This document shows positions 10,240-22,554 of a stretch of 64,000 nucleotides of DNA, one piece after another. Origin of the DNA: Galeruca laticollis (taxonomy: Eukaryota; Arthropoda; Insecta; Coleoptera; Chrysomelidae). The notes under the pieces are model-generated. The model was not told the DNA's origin and made no database searches. It saw only the letters and a program-made list of their open reading frames with translations. The translations under genes and the position numbers were made by a program. The stretch is from NCBI GenBank assembly GCA_963921935.1, contig OY998176.1, forward strand, positions 177,998,445 through 178,062,444, given 5' to 3'. The stretch's first letter is position 1, and the number at the start of each line of letters is the position of its first letter.

Positions 10240-12020
10240 TCTTTAGTTTCAATTTCTCACTCTTTCCTTCAGTTTGTGTCTAATTTGGAATGAATTAAGG
10301 TTGTACTTAATTGTTCTACTGGCAAATAAACTTGTTAGCACAGAATGCTAAGGAACGAAGTCCCGTTGATATGGAACTGATAATTCTACGGAATACGAAA
10401 AGAAGCAGAATTTCTGATAGCCAAAACCACAGAAACTAGAAACAGATTAACAGAATAGTCTAATGAGAACCCACTCTTAACCTGAGTCAAGTAACCGTGA
10501 TGCAGAGTAACAAAATTCCTTCTTTTTTATTTATTATGAGGCGTGTATAAGACAAAAAGAGAATCCCAACTCAATTCCATTATTAACAACGGTCTAATTA
10601 GAACCAATAACAGTAAAGAGCTGAGAGATTAATCGAATAAGTGAATCTCAACTCAATTCCATTATTAACACCGGTCAAATGAGAACCAATAACTGTAAAT
10701 AGCTGAGAGATTTATCAAATTAGTGAATTAAGCAAATTTGATGCTAATATACAAATAAACCTCAAAAGATATGTCAACAGAAGCGAAATGCAACGACACC
10801 ACCTATCGCAAAAGATATCTATCAATTTAATTTGATGATAAAAATTGAACGATCAAAATTATTTGTCTATGAATTCAAATATGAAAAAGTATGAAGACAG
10901 GAAAGACTCACAAACCACGCAACAAGAATCAAGTCGAGAGGACAGTCTAATGAGAACTTACTCCTAACCCCAGTCAAGCAACCGTGATAAAGAGTAACCA
11001 AATCCCTCTTTGTCATTTATCATGAGGCACATATAAGAAACGAAAAAAACCGTAAATCAATTCCATCATTAAAGCAGTTCAATGCGAACCAATAATAATA
11101 AAGAGCTGAGAGATTTATTTAACAGATAAACATCAAAAGATCTGCCAACAAAAACGGAACGCTTCGAAATAATCAATCGCAAAAGAAATCTATAAAATTA
11201 AATTTATTGATGGAAATTGAACGATCAAAATTATTAGTCTATGAATTCAAACAAGAAAAAGTACTTAGATGAAGATAGGAAAGACTTACCGACCACAAAC
11301 CATGTAAGAAGAATCAAGTCGAGAGGACAGTCTAATGAGAACCAACTCTTGAGAACCCAATTCAAGCAAATGTGATAAAAAAGCCTAGCAAGACCCCTGA
11401 AGTGTTGGCTAAAGAGGAAACCCCAACTCGTTAATCATTAAGACCGGTCTAATGAGAACCGAACTCAATAGAAAATGAGATAATCAACAAAGTAATAAGT
11501 TAAACCTTAACAGCTCAAACCCACAGAAATGGAAAATAATTAACCAGAACAAACAGTCGAATGCAAGTCCATGAACTCAATTTGTCAATGAGACTAAAGG
11601 ATTCAGTATTTTGTCTATGAAAAATAACGTCAAGAGGTTATTAAGTTGTGTGTTGAAATACTAACATGACCGAATCCAATGAAAGAAAAGAACGATGGTG
11701 AAGTTATATCAATCTATAAGTGTCAATCAGTACCAAACTCAAAGAACACAACAGGAAGAAGCTAACTTAACAAACTAAATTTATTGAAATCTAAACAAAT
11801 TTAAATAAAAATGAACAATTTCTGGGTTAACTTATAACTAATTAACTCCAAGTGCCATCTATATGATACATATAGAAGTTGTATCAGTATGGTTAAATTC
11901 ACTAATTTTACTAAACAATTACTGCGTTGAAAGATGAAAACGTAAAACACTTGTTGTGTAAGACTTATTCATAAGTCTCTCATTTTAATGTTGATTGTTT
12001 AAATTTGAGGTTAACTTGTA
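10240..12020. repeat. Three long-period tandem repeats (units near 10453, 10937, 11330)
   Basis: The phrase GAGGACAGTCTAATGAGAAC or close variants starts each unit; later matches in each unit include AACTCAATTCCATTATTAAC, AAGAGCTGAGAGATTTAT and TTGAACGATCAAAATTATT. Unit spacing is about 484 then 393 bp. The first unit is longer because it holds an internal ~85 bp duplication (10561 and 10645). A partial fourth unit runs to about 11470. Related phrases recur at 19765-19820 on the far side of the BEL/Pao element. No coding frame is present; 11550-12020 is unassigned AT-rich DNA. Confidence 0.7.
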
Positions 12021-12691
12021 ATGAAAATTGGAGTCATTCACCTGTTTATGCAATTTGGCATAGATACACTATACCAATCTCCCAAACTTGGCCGATCAGC
12101 TATTCAATTTCCAATTGTCCAAAGATTACAACAACTTGCAGTTATACAAAATGAACGTCATACAATTGAGAACCGTATTCCACCGTTTGCAGGTATTACC
12201 CGATTCTCTGGCAACACTTTAACTTCCTCAAATTTATGTATAACTGCTTCTACAGTACTTTTTACTGAGCTAAAGATGTGCGGCTGTGCGCTTTTCTTGA
12301 ACATGAAAGGTCTAGGTTGAAGTAAACTACCTTAAAAACTTACACTGTTCATGCAAAAAACATCCTTGAGTTCAGTAAAACTTTAGTTCTTGCTGAACTA
12401 ACACTTAAATTTATTCTATAAATATGTCGCTGTGGACTAATATAACACCATGTGGCCCACTGCCTGGTATTAAAACAAAGGGCTGTGCCTTGCTTGATTT
12501 CTATACCTTACAACGAAAAACGATGTGTCGCTACGAGACAATCTCATATCAAGGAGAAGGCGGAAGTGACGAAAAACTGACAGCTGCCATTTTCCTTGTT
12601 TGACCAATCAAATAATAAAATGTATTGATTTGACGTATCAGCCAACTAGGATTAACTGTATGTTATACAGTTGGTAGCATATGTTTGACGT
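12021..12691 (-). other. Presumed remainder of the BEL/Pao 3' LTR and flank
   Basis: In retroelement orientation this follows the 93 bp that is shared with the other LTR fragment, so part of it must be LTR. I could not fix the LTR end because the 5' LTR is truncated and gives nothing to align with. The 99-residue plus-strand open frame here resembles no known family and is antisense to the element. Confidence 0.4.
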
Positions 12692-12784
12692 TAATGCATT
12701 GTAAGAAAAGACAGTGCCGTACTTAATTTTATTTGGTAAAAAATATGTTATATTTTTTCCTTTGTTTGGGTCGTTTCCTAAACA
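12692..12784 (-). repeat. BEL/Pao 3' LTR, first 93 bp
   Basis: The edge is set at 12784 because both LTR copies begin TGTTT there and diverge outside it. It matches 19624-19716 with only a few differences, the usual sign of two LTRs of one insertion. Confidence 0.8.
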
Positions 12785-12904
12785 TACTGGGGCCTCTAAG
12801 GAAAGCTATAGCTTTCCTTGAAATTAACATGAAATTGAACAATGATGTAATATTACGGAAGGTAACAACGGGATCAGTCTACCAAATTGACAACGACGTT
12901 TCGG

Positions 12905-14788
12905 TCACATCAAGTAAGTTAAGAGACACAATTTGGTAATGGGACGAGTAAAAACTCCATGTTGAGTTTTTATTTTGACTATTCGTACTTTATTGTCAGG
13001 TCCGGGGAATGTTTCCATGACTCTGGCTAAGGGCCATTTTAGTGGAGGAGTATTGTCCTCTTTTAGAAGAACTAGGTCATCGACTTTTAAGTTGGGTAGG
13101 GGTTTTAACCATTTAGGACGGTTTTGTAGTAAGGTTAGGTATTCGACTGACCAACGTTTCCAAAAGTTCTGTTTAACTTTTTCACATCGTTGCCACAGTG
13201 ATAACCTGTTTTCAGAAACTTCGGAAACATCCTTGTCAGGGAAGGCAGTTAAACTTGAACCAACTAAGAAATGACCAGGGGTAAGGGCTTGTAAGTCATT
13301 GGGATCATTTGATTGAGCACATAGAGGTCTTGAATTCAGAATTGCCTCTATTTGGGTCAAAATCGTATAAAAGTCTTCAAAAGTCATTTTATTATCACCA
13401 AATAATCGTTTAATGTGATATTTGGCAGTTTTGATTGCTGATTCCCAAATACCACCCCAATGAGGGCTTCTGGGAGGGATGAACTTAAATTCAATGTTTG
13501 TTAGTGACAAGTACTCTTGTATAGTATGAAAGTTATTTTGTTTTCTGAAAAAATCATGAATTTCCTTTAACTGATTTCTTGCACCTAAGAAGTTAGTAGC
13601 ATTATCACTAAATATAACGGCAGGGTCACCTCTTCTGGATATGAATCTCTTTTGGGTAGAAATGAATCCATTTGTTGATAATTCAGTGACAAGTTCTATG
13701 TGTATGGCTTTTGTTACCATGCATACAAAGACTGCAATGTAGGCCTTGATACTAGGGGCTTTTCTGAGCTTAGAAGATTTTAGCAGGAAGGGGCCACCAT
13801 AATCTATCCCAGTTTTTAGAAATGGCCTAGCTTGGCCTAAGCGATACTCAGGGAGGTCTGCCATTATTTGTTGGGTTGGTTTAGCCTGAAATCTAAAACA
13901 CTTAGTACATTTTCTGATTAAGCTTTTCACTTCACGAAGACCATTTAGGGGCCAATATTTTAGTTTAAAGTTGGACAAAACTGTTTGTGGTCCAGCATGA
14001 AGTAATCTTAGATGTTCTTGACTTAACATCAAGGACACAACTGAATGATGAGATGGTTACAGAATAGGGTGCTTTTGATCATAGTCGATCGCTGCATTTG
14101 CTAGTCGACCTCCTACTCTGATTATTTGGTTTTCGTCGAGAAATGGTTTGAGATTTAAAATGTTTTTATCAGTAATTTGAACATTGTTTTTTAGAGATGT
14201 ATGTTCTTTTGCGAAGTGTTTTGATTGTAAAGTTCTTATGATCAAGATTGTAGAACCTCTAAGTTCAGCGACTGTAAGGGGACCAAAAACCTTGTTATTT
14301 GACTTTACGTTATGTATAAATCTTTGAACGTATGCAACTATACGTTGCAGGGACCTAAAAGTTGAAAATCTGGAGAAAAGTTGCAACCAAAAATCTGGAG
14401 TTTGTTGGTTGTTTGTAATTAAAATAACTTTTTTCTCCTCTACTTTGTCACCTTGGTTAGAGGGGGTGAAAAGTTTGAACTTAGACTTCGGATTGAGCAG
14501 AAATGATGGTTCATGCCACCATAATGTATTATTTAGTAGGTTTTGAGGAAATATTCCTCTAGAGGGCAAGTCAGCAGGGTTGTTTGCGGAGTCTATGTGA
14601 TGCCATGTAAAGTTGGAAGTTAAATCTTGGATTTGTGACACCCTGTTTGCAAAAAAGGTAGTCCATCTGGATGCATGAGAAGAAATCCAGCATAAGGCAA
14701 TTTCGGAGTCTGTCCAATAATGAACAGCTTCAGGGGTAAATCTTGTTTTAAATACTTTTAGTAACTTAGCAACTAACTTGGCAAGTAA
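12905..14788 (-). pseudogene. pol: BEL/Pao pol, distal part: RNase H tail, integrase and DUF5641-like C-terminus
   Basis: The frame resumes after the hAT insertion and runs through the RNase H tail (YWTDSEIALCWI; NPADLPSRG). It then reaches the integrase HHCC region (H..H near SHHS/EHLRLLHAG, then CTKCF) and the integrase core, with Asp in GIDYGGPF, Asp in FSDNATNF and Glu in PHWGGIWES. A DUF5641-type end follows (WPLARV...RPITKLCLL) to a stop at 12905. A TAA at 14057-14059 interrupts it in frame between KHPIL and PSHHS. All three catalytic acidic residues survive. Integrase would insert the cDNA into chromosomes; this copy is dead because of the stop, the upstream frameshift and the insertion. 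Confidence 0.9.
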
Positions 14789-15112
14789 CAACATGGTAGG
14801 GATGTGCGATATTGAAAAATAATCGATGTTAATATCGATATTGACATCGATAGGCAAAAATCGATAACCGATTATCATCGAACTTTATTTATCGATGTTA
14901 AGCAACATCGATGTTTTTGTAAGAATGGATAAAAGTAAAAAGAAATTGAAATAACAATAACAATGTTTATTTAAATATGCATAGACTAGGAAATAAAGAA
15001 ATAAAATATGAAAATAACAAATAAAAATAAAAAAACCATTTCTAGAAAACTACTATAAACTATAAAGTAAAATAAAAAAGTTTGTACCTAAACTTAATAA
15101 AAATAATACAAT

Positions 15113-17094
15113 TTACAAGTCCCAAAATTTCTTATTAACAGACTTCATAAATAATAATTTTGAAAGTAATTGTCCTTTCAGTCTGTTTCTTTGCTTAATG
15201 TAATTCCTGCTTTGGAAAACAGTCTTTCCGATGGCGTGTAAGTTGCAATACAAGATAAATATTTTATCGCAACCGGTTTCATTTTGGGAAACGAGGAACC
15301 AATTCCATGGCTCCAAATTTCTAAAGGTACTTGCTTCAAATCACTTAGGGGGCTTTTTAAATAAAAGCTAAATTCTGAAGGCATATCACCTACTTCACTT
15401 TGATGAGGTAACGTTTGTTTTTCTTCAACAATTTTATAATGTTCATTCCATAAATTAAATTCATCTTTGTCAGCTTTCGAATAAGTTTCTTAAGTTACGT
15501 CTATTTGCTCAGATTTATCGGTCTCTTGGATTAACATTAAATCTTTTATAATTCTAATAGCTCTAGAACATGCCACAGCGTCTTGAAAGTGGATGTTTTT
15601 GAACCTGGGGTCCAATAAGGTTGATACAGCCAGAATGTTAATGGATTTTGCAGGAAGTAATCTTTTTTTTATTTCATTCATTATGTTTTCTTGGAGGTTT
15701 ATTCCTACCGCTGTTTTCTGTTTTAAACCAGATATTTTAAATGATAACATCCTGGTTAACGGAATTACTTTACTGCTTGTTACATATTTTTGTCCACAAA
15801 TTTCGCGAGTTGCCAATTCAATTGGACGCAATATTTCCGTAATTTATTTCAAGTCTTCTATGTCTTTGGCCGTTATCATTGCAGGAGCCGTAGCATGACA
15901 AATTGAAATTTTATTAATTGCGGCTCGTAGCTCCAAAAATCTTTCTATCATGTAGAAAGTTGAATTCCAACGAGTAGAAACTTCTTGAATTAGTTTAAGT
16001 GATGCTTCTTTTCGCAATTCGTCTCTTGCGATCACGCTATGCTTAAACCAAGTAACAATTTTTTTAATTGCTGAAATTAATTGAGGTAGGTTTTGTGTCT
16101 TCTCAAGCGATTTTTGGGCAACTAAATTCAACATGTGAGCAAAACAGGGTATGTGACTTTTTTTACCAAATGCTAGATCAACGGCTTTTATCATATTAGC
16201 TCCTGTATCTGTTACTACCGCCAAGACTTTACTATTGTTAATTCCCCATTCTTCAGTAGTTTTTAGTAACATCTGAGAAATGTACTCACCAGTATGATCT
16301 TCTGATAACTCGTACACTCCAAGAGTAGCAGATTCCAGCTTATCGTTATCAAAAAAATGTACAGTGACACCAAGAAAACTTCGAGTTTGCCTAGTCTCAG
16401 TCCATACGTCTGTAGTAAGGGTACAACTATTCACTGTCTTCAATTTATTTTTAAAATAGTTTTGAGTTACCTCAAATGTATTTTCTAGCATCTTCTTAAA
16501 TGTAAACCTTGAAGGCACTTTGTATAAAGGCGCAGCAACTTTCATTAATTCAAGAAAGCCTTCATTTTCTACAATTTGAAAAGGTTGCGAGTCTTTACAT
16601 ATCATATAGAGAATTGCAGCAGATAATCGAACACCTTTGGCACCTGTTTCAGTATACTCGTGAATGTTTCTAAAAGTTGATGTCAATGTTGATTGGAATG
16701 AGCTTTTAATTTTAGAGACATTTCTGGAAGTAGAGGCAGTAGCGCTAGTGCCGCTAGTATCACTTTTCACACTTTCAGATTCAGATTCGATTTCTGAACC
16801 GATGTAACTTGAACTTGGCGCCGAAGTTGCGAAACTTGTAGGAGGCTGCGGCTGCATTTGCTTTTCTTCTGTTGTAGGACTTTCATTCCCAGCACGGAGC
16901 TTCTTAGATCCGAGTTCATCTGTTTCTGCATCATTTTGTCTTTTTTTTAATAATATAGGATGCATCTTTTCAATGTGTAGCCTTAAATTTGTTGTGTTTC
17001 CGCAAGTTTTTAAAATTTTGGAGCAGGAACGAAATCTTGCTTGAGAGTTATCAATCTTTTCAAAATATTCCCAATATTTACTTTTTGGTGGCAT
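15113..17094 (-). pseudogene. hAT transposase with BED zinc finger (ZBED-like), broken
   Basis: The start at 17094 (MPPKSKYW) opens a BED finger. Its first expected Cys is Phe (ARFRSC), while the later Cys and the His pair (LRLHIEKMH) remain. An acidic/Ser-rich linker follows (residues 50-130), then the hAT core: TTDVWT, VTDTGANM, PCFAHMLNL and STRWNSTFYM. The C-terminal dimerisation block PSERLFSKAG lies near 15230. Two in-frame TAA codons (near 15845 and 15494) and one frameshift after LSKE (about 15190) break it; the tail RLKGQLLSKLLFMK continues in the new frame to 15113. hAT transposases excise and insert with 8 bp duplications, matching the flanks seen. It is not functional as it stands. 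Confidence 0.9.
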
Positions 17095-17826
17095 CTTATT
17101 AATTTATCTAAAAAAAGTATCGTATTACCGACCTATATCGTTTGGTATTCTATTTTTAAATTTTGTAAGAAATGATAATTTTGGCTATTTTTTGTTATTT
17201 AATTAATAAAAATAATTTTATTGATTTCTCTTACCCTTTAAAAATTGGTCAAATAAAAGCTTCAGCACTAAATCAAAAAAACTTATTACTTATCAAAAAC
17301 CTGGATATATCAATCACTCAAGATGACGACTGGCTTTTCATTACTTATATTTGAGATTTTCACTGTTTTCTGTTAATCCCAGAAATACCAAAAAAATCCC
17401 CGAATAAAAAATCAACCTATCGATTGTTCAATGAATTACATTTATGAATAAAAAGAAGTAATCTACTTTTAAACGGTGTCGTGCCCCATCTATTTATTAA
17501 AGCTGCAATCAAAATTTCTAAGTAGATCGAGATTAGTGTCCTTCTACCTTCTAAACCTCTTTTCTCTTGACGAAATCTTATCTTTATAATGAGTAGAAAA
17601 AGAAAATCATAAGGCTGGTAACAGTGGCAACTATCAATTCATATTAACGTGTTGTTTGTTGCCTACCTATCCTTCCATAAAATATTACATTATCGATATT
17701 CTATTAGTGATATTAGACTATCGATGTCTTCGATATTAGTATTATTTGACATCGATGTTGAAACATCGATGTCTTAACTTTAAATATCGATGATCATCGA
17801 ATATCGATAATCATCGAACATCCCTA
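17095..17826 (-). other. hAT 5' leader and terminus, non-coding
   Basis: This is AT-rich DNA between the transposase start and the right end. The last 130 bp carry repeated ATCGAT motifs and the terminal inverted repeat. The short plus-strand frame at 17172-17354 looks like chance. Confidence 0.6.
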
Positions 17827-17834
17827 CAACATGG

Positions 17835-19622
17835 CACATAGCTCAAGTCTTGGAAGTGAGACTGACTTTAGAGGTGCTACTCTGGATTTGGAGGACACTA
17901 AATGGGAAGTGACAGTGTTATTTTGGTAAAAAGTTCTTATGTAGACACAACTAGCATAAGCCTTTATGCTTGAATCTGCAAAGCCGTGAATTTCAATTTT
18001 TTGGATGGGGGAATCTGAAAAGAAAAATCTAGGGATTTTTAATTGTTTCAATGAATTTAGATTTTCGAAGAATTTTGTCCAGTCAGATAGGATGGATGAG
18101 TCTGTAACTACTGTATCCCAGTTTAGTTTCGCTAGCCACAGTCGTTGCATGATTAATTTGCCCATGACTATGACTGCTGTCAATAGTCCAAGTGGGTCAT
18201 AGCACTGTGCTATGATCGATAATATTTTTCGTTTAGTCCAAGGGGCCTTGTAAGTAGCACTTGGGACGGAAATACACAATGTGTCTTCGTGTGGCTTCCA
18301 AATTAGTCCTAAAACTTTCTGTCATCTAAATTTATGTCAATGTTTGTTATTGTGTCTGGCAATTGTTTATTTAACAACTCAATTGAATTGGAACACCATT
18401 TGTGCAGAGAGAAACCATGTTTATTTAAAACTGTATTCAATTGCTCGTATAGATCAGAAAGTTGAGTGGCGTCATCCACTCCAGTAATTATGTCATCAGC
18501 ATAACATTGGTTGAACAGGGCTTGAGAAGCTAAAGGGAAATCAATTTTGTACATGGTAGCTATTTCAGCCAGTACACGAGTGGCTAAATATGGCGCACTA
18601 TTCGTGCCATTAGTTACTGTCTGTAACTCGATACACTGTAAAGGATCGTTTGGATTTTCTCTCCATAAGATGTTCAATAAGAATGTATGATCGGGGTTTA
18701 TTAAGATTTGTCTGTACATTTTCTTAATGTCAGAGGTAAGAACATATTTAAAGGAGCGGAATCTACAAAGGATGTCATAAAGGTCAGGCTGACCTTGGTG
18801 TCCCTTTAATGTGAGATCATTTAAAGAGATCTTTGTTGTGGTTTTACATGAACCATCAAAGACAACACGCAGCTCTGTTGTCTTACTGTCCGCCTTTACG
18901 ACAGCATGGTGTGGCAGGAAATATTTATTTATAGAATTGTTGACTTTCAACTCAAAGGGTACTATTTTGCCATGGTTTAAGGCTAAGTACTCATCAATGA
19001 ATTTTTTATACTCTGTATAGTATAAAGTGTCTTTTCGAAACTTGTTTCCAAGATTCTCGAACCGTTTTTTAGCAATCATGAATGAATCACCTAAGGGCTG
19101 AAATTAAGTTGAGGATTTTAGTGGAAGGTCGACTTGAAACGAACCATTTGATAAGATTTTTGTAGTTTGGGCAAAGATTGCTTCTGCCTTTTCGTCGTCT
19201 TTGCTTAGGATTATTTTTTCTGGAACCTCTTCCAGTTGCCAGAATTTTTGTAATTGGGTATCTAAAACTTTCGACTGTGAAGTTTGAATGAACATTGAGA
19301 CACCACTGTGTCCAAGAAGGTTAGCACATGACAGGTAGACATTTTTATCTAACAGGTCTGAACTAGCAACTTTGCCAGCAATCACCCAACCTAAAAGTGT
19401 GTGTTGCATAACTGGAAGATTATGTCCTAATTTGAATATGCTATTTAAGATGATGTCATAATATACATCAGCACCAATGAGTATATCTATTTCAGCGGGA
19501 GTGTGATACCCTGGATCAGCTAATGGCATGTTATTTATGGGAATGTCTAATATGGAAGTATCTACCCTGGATTGCGGTAGTTTGCAGGTTATGTTTGAAA
19601 GTACTGAATAAGTAACCCTGAA
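17835..19622 (-). pseudogene. pol: BEL/Pao pol, proximal part: protease-like region, RT and start of RNase H
   Basis: From the deletion edge at 19622 the frame shows the DUF1758/peptidase A17-type segment (IDILIGADVYYDIIL; TLLGWVIAGKV). A TAA near 19104 follows, then the RT: FDGSCKT, LTSDIKKMYRQI, and the catalytic CYADDIITG near 18500. After DDRK, at about 18315, a one-base shift moves to VLGLIWKPHEDTLCIS. The frame then continues through YDPLGLLTAVIV and HGFADSS to SLPRLELCAML at the hAT insertion. The YADD catalytic box is intact. The chain lacks gag and the amino-terminal protease. Confidence 0.9.
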
Positions 19623-19623
19623 T

Positions 19624-19716
19624 TAATGCATTGTAAGAAAAGACAGTGCCGTACTTAATTTTATTTGGTCAAAAATATGTTATATTTTTTCCTTTGTTTG
19701 GGTCGTTTCCCAAACA
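19624..19716 (-). repeat. BEL/Pao 5' LTR remnant
   Basis: This direct copy of 12692-12784 has its outer edge at 19716, next to a run of G residues. Its inner side is cut at 19622-19624, where protease coding sequence begins without the rest of the LTR. That is a deletion junction. Confidence 0.8.
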
Positions 19717-20308
19717 GGGGGCAGAGGGGGGCGAATCAGTTTATATCAAATCTAATGAAGGAAAACAACAAGAATCCCAACCAACAATTGTAATCAAAAC
19801 AGTCTAATGGAAACTTGACTCAAAATTTCAAGTTGAGATACTCGAAGAGGAGTCTATTAAGAATGGGAGCAAGAGTCAACCTCCGACAAAACCAGGGGAA
19901 TGATAAAGTTGAACAGTGATCCTGAAATGAGAAACATATAGAGTTAGAAGGAAACAAAAATAAATAGAACGAAGTCTCAAAAGCTTCCCATGTCTAGAAA
20001 ATGTATATCAATAAAGATGACTGAAAGTGGTAAAACAGTTAACAATTGTCAGGAAAATAAGAATAATACAATAGAGAACAGGAAAGGAAATAAAGAAATT
20101 AAATGGTGAATAAAATAAAACGAGCAAAGAAGATTTGAGAAACGATAAAAATTCCTGAAACCGAATTAATAAACAAAATTGAAGCCTCCTGTGGAGAAGG
20201 ATATAAGATCTATTGAAATTAACTTGAGTGTTTAGACAGAGGCTATTAACTGACAATTCATTATTTATGTGTATGACCCCATGTGAAATTGTCGAATCCC
20301 TACTAGGG
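19717..20308. repeat. Flanking DNA related to the 10.4-11.5 kb tandem repeats
   Basis: Phrases such as AATCCCAACCAACAATTGTAAT and CAGTCTAATGGAAAC echo the units at 10453-11470. The BEL/Pao element therefore probably landed inside a longer tract of that repeat, or both flanks are 3' regions of related PLE copies. No gene was recognised. Confidence 0.45.
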
Positions 20309-22348
20309 CTAAAGTTGTGGTTGTTGAAAATTAAATGATGAATTCTTACTCGGATTCAAATGTTCCGATATCCGAGTTTTCAAAGGTCTACAAAATCTAC
20401 CAATATAGGTTGCCTCACAATCACCACACTCAAGCTTATAAATTCCACATTTTGAAAGATTATCAATTCTATCTTCAGAATTCACCAAATGTCTACCCAC
20501 AACGGTAGACGTTTTGTAAGAGATTTTTACATTTTCTATATAATTGTTAATGCGCCTGGCTATTTTGTTTGAAATGTTGGTATTCAAAAAGGAATGGAAA
20601 AGAACCTGTCAACCGAATCCACCTTAGAAAAAGCTAAATTCTGCTCTCTTCTATTAATAACCTTGCGAATGAGACGGTCAATGATGTGTGGATTGTACTA
20701 TCTGCTTCAGAACACTTACATCTGAATGATAATTATTCTCTGACAATGGAATACTTAGAAGCCTATGGACATAACAAATGAAAGCTGCCATTTTCTGTTG
20801 GTGTGGATGGTAAGAGGAACTTGGAATTACATAGTCTGTCTGTGTAGGTTCCCTATATATACTGTAAAACAATTTGTTGGAGTATTTGTGAATTGTGATG
20901 TCTAATAAATTCAATTTATTATCACTCTCAATCTCAAGTGTGAACTTTATTCTAGGATGTACTTGATTTATTTTTTATAATAGATTATTGGCAGTTTCTA
21001 CACTACCATCCAAAAAAAACAGACAATTATGCGCATATTTAAACCAATACAGGATCTCACTCTTGTTGTCTGAAAGAATAAATTCATTTTCCAAATTGTT
21101 CATGGAAATGTCAGCTAGAAAAGGTGAAAGAGAACTTCTCACGGCCAGCCGATCAGGTTGTTGATAGTATTTATTATTGTATCCAAAAAAATCTGTGAAA
21201 GGCAAAAACTAAGAATAGTCAAAATAAAGTTGGTGCGATCTTCATTCACCTGAGCTGATAGTAAGGCTCCTCTTACAAGAAATAGTTTCCAATTTGGGAA
21301 CAGATGTGAACAAGTTGATCAAAAGATACCATCAAGCAGTTAGAATCAGAAGGAAAATCTAAACTGTTCAATTTATTGACCAAATCTAAGGTATTAGTAA
21401 CTGAATGTGCATGTCTGAAATTAGTTAACTCTCCTATGAGTTTATGTAGAAATGTGGCCAAAATGGAGACTGGAGTGTTCAAGAAACTCACTACTGGTCT
21501 GATAGGGATGTCTACTTTGTGAATCTTTGGAAGACCATATAAGCGAGGCATGACTGGATTACTAGATATAAGAGAACGTGAGACTGAGTGATGCATGAAG
21601 AATTCCTTCTCTCTACTCAAAAATGTCTTCATCTTAGCAATGAAAGAGTCAATTGGATTTGTTTGCAAAACTTCAAAACTACGCTCAGAAAGAAATGAAT
21701 CTACCTTATCAACATAATCCGACCTATTGAGTATGACCAAACAATTACCTTTATCAGCTTTTGAAACAACAATATCATCAACCGATATCTTTGACTTAAT
21801 GTCTTTGAGAGCTGAATTAAAGTGTCTCTGGCTATGATCTGAAAACTTTTGTTGACTACGCTTGAAACCATACAAACAGTTCTGAACATCATTCCTAATC
21901 ATCTCCTTGACCTGACGATCCTACGATAATTACTCGATAACGACGTCAAGCTCGATAGCAAAATTCGAAAGCTCACTCTGAAAACCCCGACTTCTCGATG
22001 AAAACTTAAGTCCCAGCCCCAAGAAATACATCTCATCATCATCAAACAAAATGTCAGAAAGACTCTTTACTCCATCGTGAAAAACAAAATCAAATTTTTT
22101 TTGGTGTTTCTCCATCTGTTCTTACAAAATTCATGCCTTTTTGTTATTAACCCATTGAGTTTCCTACCGATCTCGTCAAATTTACGCTTCTTAGCCCAAC
22201 TCACCTCATCCACCACATCATTAAAGAAATCCGGTGAATTAAATAAATCAAACCTTCCAACTAAACTGAAATAACAATTTTTCAATTTACAATTAATCAA
22301 GTTAAGTTTTGCATAATATTTACATATTGCTTGTTTCAACAGTTTCAA
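20309..22348 (-). pseudogene. Penelope-like element (copy 2): near full-length RT plus GIY-YIG endonuclease, broken
   Basis: The domain order is complete. An N-terminal basic region (22348-22070) is followed by LSDILFDDDEMYFLGLGLKFS (22060), SKADKGNCLVILNRSDY (21760), MPRLYGLPKIHK and IPIRPVVSFLNTP (21540-21480). The box that should read MGSP is altered (LAVRSSLSPFLAD, 21140). The catalytic YxDD position reads YWFKYAHN (21040), so the metal-binding Asp pair is lost. The thumb (LLDITIHKYSNKLFYSIYRE, 20890) is followed by the nuclease GIYKLECGDCEATYIGRF...ISEH (20450-20350). Several frameshifts separate the blocks (near 22070, 21915, 21270, 20940 and 20600). It is older and more decayed than copy 1. 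Confidence 0.88.
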
Positions 22349-22554
22349 TTACAATTTGGATTTGTAATTTTTAATCTTTAATAAGCTCTTATAGGGATGG
22401 ATTCTAGATAATCATTATTTGTATTTTAATATGTTCAACTAGTTTTCGTTGTATGGACAATTTTGTGGATTCATCCTAGTATTACTTGACGAGTAAGTAA
22501 CATCACTTCTTTATTCCAATTTTCCTTTTTTTATTTAATTCTATTGGTTTACTT

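Larger units (their letters stand above)
14797..17826 (-). mobile_element. hAT transposon, 3030 bp, inside the BEL/Pao element
   Basis: An exact 8 bp duplication CAACATGG flanks it (14789-14796 and 17827-17834). The ends are inverted: TAGGGATGTGCGAT at the left and, read from the right, TAGGGATGTTCGAT. Both subterminal regions are packed with ATCGAT-type motifs (14820-14915 and 17690-17815), likely transposase binding sites. Removing the element and one duplication joins RLELCAML to LLAKLVAKL of the BEL RNase H region in frame, proving insertion into an existing BEL copy. It encodes one decayed transposase on the minus strand. Confidence 0.95.
12692..19716 (-). mobile_element. BEL/Pao LTR retrotransposon, 5'-deleted and interrupted by a hAT element
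   Basis: Two direct copies of a 93 bp segment beginning TGTTTrGGAAACGACCC in element orientation bound the unit (12692-12784 and 19624-19716). A BEL-type pol lies between them: protease-like region, RT, RNase H, integrase. The 5' LTR copy passes directly into the middle of the protease region at about 19622, so the rest of that LTR, the primer-binding site and gag have been deleted. A polypurine stretch (AAGGAAAG) lies beside the 3' LTR at about 12810. No target duplication could be recognised. The hAT at 14797-17826 interrupts the RNase H region. Confidence 0.85.

Noticed and set aside
12975..13274. 99-residue plus-strand open frame
   Set aside because: Antisense shadow of the BEL/Pao integrase frame, which has clear motifs on the minus strand.
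15593..15898. 101-residue plus-strand open frame
   Set aside because: Antisense to the hAT transposase.
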